This document shows positions 5,408-6,716 of a DNA stretch of 6,716 nucleotides, in pieces. Both the position numbers and the translations under genes were made by a program. Position 1 is the stretch's first letter. Each line of letters opens with the position of its first letter. This stretch comes from Patescibacteria group bacterium (lineage in GTDB: Bacteria; Patescibacteriota; Minisyncoccia; Phycocordibacterales; Phycocordibacteraceae), in NCBI GenBank assembly GCA_004296925.1, contig SCVI01000040.1, positions 1-6,716 of the forward strand, in the 5' to 3' direction. Below the pieces are notes generated by a model, which saw nothing but the letters and a program-made list of their open reading frames with translations, searched no databases and had not been told where the DNA came from.

Positions 5408-6715
5408 TTAAATACGATTGTGCCCTGCGCGCACAGTTTCTAGCAGGCGTTTCCCATGCGCGAGAAGATATATACCGCCAAGTGCCGCAAACGCAATGAT
5501 GATTGGGTCGACAGGGAGTCGATAGCGAGGGTTGGTGCCAAATGCAGCGATGGTACTGGTGAGTGCGAAGTATAGAACGAGTAGGATTATTAGAATTGCG
5601 AGTTGTGAACGCTGTTTCAGAAGGTAGACCAGTGCGCCAACGAATGCGGCGAGTGTTATTGCTACCCATAGAAGTCGCGCCACAATAATGAGTGGTAAAA
5701 ATTCATGCGGGTTATAGCCTCCACGCACGAGGAGTGTATAGAACCCATCGTTAGTGAAGAAAGTAACAAGGGACTTGCCGGCGACAAAGATCGTCTCGAC
5801 GGGATGCGCACTCACGACTTCAAATGCGCGTTCCTTATACTCGCCACCATTCACGAGTGTGATGGCATCACCGCGGTACTCTTCTTGTGTCATGAACGCA
5901 TCTCTTTCTTGAAGAAAATCACTCCCTTTTGCTACTGAGAGAACAGCAGGAGCGAGGTTAGTATAAAGAACAAATGGTGTTTGAGCGCTCAATCCAGGGA
6001 CGCCAAACTCATTAATATTACGTATAACCCATGGCGCAAGTATCACACTGATGACGAGGAGATACACACTCGCATGCGCTATACCTTGTCGCCATTCTTT
6101 TTTTCGGAAGTGCCAAAGAATAAATGGGACAAAGAGTAGAGGAATGTATTGTGCGCTCGTTTTAACAAGTATTGCGCATCCAAGTAGGACAGCACTTGCG
6201 ATGAGCGTCATCAAATCGCGTTTCTCAAGATAGCGGAAGGTGAATAAAGTCCATGGGAGGAATAGTAGTAAGAACAGAGTTTCGGTGTAAAACTGGAATG
6301 ACAGGAGTGCAAGTGTAGGATCAATTGCGAGGATTACTCCCGTCAAATATCCGACTTTTAATGACTTTGTAATGTGTCGCGCGATATACATGCCAAAAAT
6401 TGGTATGGCGGAAGCGATAACAAGTTGTATAAGTGCGGCTCCCGTAATTCCAGCTACACCGATGAGTACCGCGAGCGCATACACAAATCCTGGAGTCCTG
6501 AGAGGGTTTGGCGCGTACGGCGCTTCCTGGCTCCATGAAAATCCGTTACCAGCAATTACATTCTGTGCAAGTTCAAAATATCCATCGTCACCGCGGACTG
6601 TGTCGAGCACATTGTCATTATTGGCGTTTAATACAAACGCAAAGCAAAGCGCATGTGCGACAAGCGAAAGTAGTACGATTGCAATCTCTGCTCTGTATTT
6701 ACGTATGAATGTCAT
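5408..6715 (-). CDS. Multi-spanning GT39/PMT-like (GT-C fold) membrane glycosyltransferase family protein
   Basis: This protein of at least 435 residues has many hydrophobic segments: about 11-29, 77-111 (probably two), 121-163 (two), 170-200 (two), 215-231, and four towards the C-terminus up to about 422. The first extracytoplasmic loop carries the acidic pair D43-D44 in RGDDGYFELAQ and the sequence NPLRTPGFVYAL (70-81), the usual catalytic-loop pattern of PMT_2/ArnT-like enzymes. YTETLF (143-148), PWVIRN (228-233) and NPRYRLPVDP (395-404) are further family landmarks. Such enzymes move a sugar from a polyprenyl-phosphate donor to a lipid or protein on the outer face of the membrane. The ATG at 6715 gives a short basic N-terminus (MTFIRKYR) before the first helix, so it is a sensible start, but an upstream start beyond the window edge cannot be excluded. 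It converges on asnB with an 11-nt gap and no clear terminator. Donor and acceptor are unknown. Confidence 0.82.
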   Translation of the reverse strand: MTFIRKYRAEIAIVLLSLVAHALCFAFVLNANNDNVLDTVRGDDGYFELAQNVIAGNGFSWSQEAPYAPNPLRTPGFVYALAVLIGVAGITGAALIQLVIASAIPIFGMYIARHITKSLKVGYLTGVILAIDPTLALLSFQFYTETLFLLLFLPWTLFTFRYLEKRDLMTLIASAVLLGCAILVKTSAQYIPLLFVPFILWHFRKKEWRQGIAHASVYLLVISVILAPWVIRNINEFGVPGLSAQTPFVLYTNLAPAVLSVAKGSDFLQERDAFMTQEEYRGDAITLVNGGEYKERAFEVVSAHPVETIFVAGKSLVTFFTNDGFYTLLVRGGYNPHEFLPLIIVARLLWVAITLAAFVGALVYLLKQRSQLAILIILLVLYFALTSTIAAFGTNPRYRLPVDPIIIAFAALGGIYLLAHGKRLLETVRAGHNRI

Positions 6716-6716
6716 G

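Noticed and set aside
5419..5435. Small hairpin TGTGC/GCACA with following GTTTC as a terminator for asnB
   Set aside because: Only five perfect pairs and three T's, and it lies inside the coding end of the convergent membrane protein; too weak to call.
5358..5669. 103-codon minus-strand frame at the end of the membrane protein
   Set aside because: It is a shifted-frame shadow of the membrane protein; the in-frame version has the family motif NPRYRLPVDP here.

Overview
The window looks like part of a surface-glycan or deoxysugar locus from a compact bacterial genome. It holds six protein genes of ordinary size (one cut by the left edge), plus one very small candidate ORF, with almost no non-coding DNA. 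The code is standard, because TGA is used as a stop at 1600-1602 and 2235-2237. ATGA gene overlaps, start codons lying 6-7 nt after a TATACT hexamer, and a half-length version of a normally duplicated enzyme fit a streamlined lineage such as Patescibacteria/Parcubacteria. That taxonomic guess is inference; no rRNA or marker gene is visible.

Layout. 1-348 (+): the C-terminal part of an RmlD-type dTDP-4-keto-sugar reductase. 373-3315 (+): a tightly coupled unit of a zinc-binding sugar C-methyltransferase (373-1602), a single-module NDP-hexose 2,3-dehydratase (1599-2237), a 29-codon candidate ORF (2234-2323) and a KijD10-like Gfo/Idh/MocA 3-ketoreductase (2320-3315). Successive frames join by ATGA overlaps. 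A 20-pair inverted repeat (2239-2317) spans the small ORF and buries the ribosome binding site of the last gene. 3312-3608 (-): a small all-alpha protein resembling a degenerate MazG-like pyrophosphohydrolase, sharing a CTAG double stop with the ketoreductase. 3645-5396 (+): a glutamine-dependent asparagine synthetase of the AsnB type. 5408-6715 (-): a multi-membrane GT39/PMT-like (GT-C) glycosyltransferase or related membrane protein, convergent with asnB.

How the genes fit together. In antibiotic-type sugar pathways (L-mycarose, L-digitoxose, vancosamine), dTDP-4-keto-6-deoxyglucose is processed by a 2,3-dehydratase, then a 3-ketoreductase, and in branched sugars a 3-C-methyltransferase. 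A 4-ketoreductase often finishes the route. Representatives of all four steps lie in order-independent but contiguous form at 1-3315. The simplest reading is a route to a 3-C-methyl-2,6-dideoxyhexose (mycarose/axenose-like) for a surface glycan. AsnB could amidate an acid-bearing sugar or simply make asparagine, and the GT-C protein could use a lipid-linked sugar at the membrane; both roles are inference.

Regulation. Three genes (373, 3645, and the minus-strand gene starting at 3608) have TATACT placed so that transcription would start at or next to the ATG, which suggests leaderless mRNAs. The 36-bp gap at 3609-3644 holds two overlapping divergent promoters of this kind. No stretch over 300 bases lacks a gene. 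I see no tRNA, rRNA, CRISPR array or insertion sequence.
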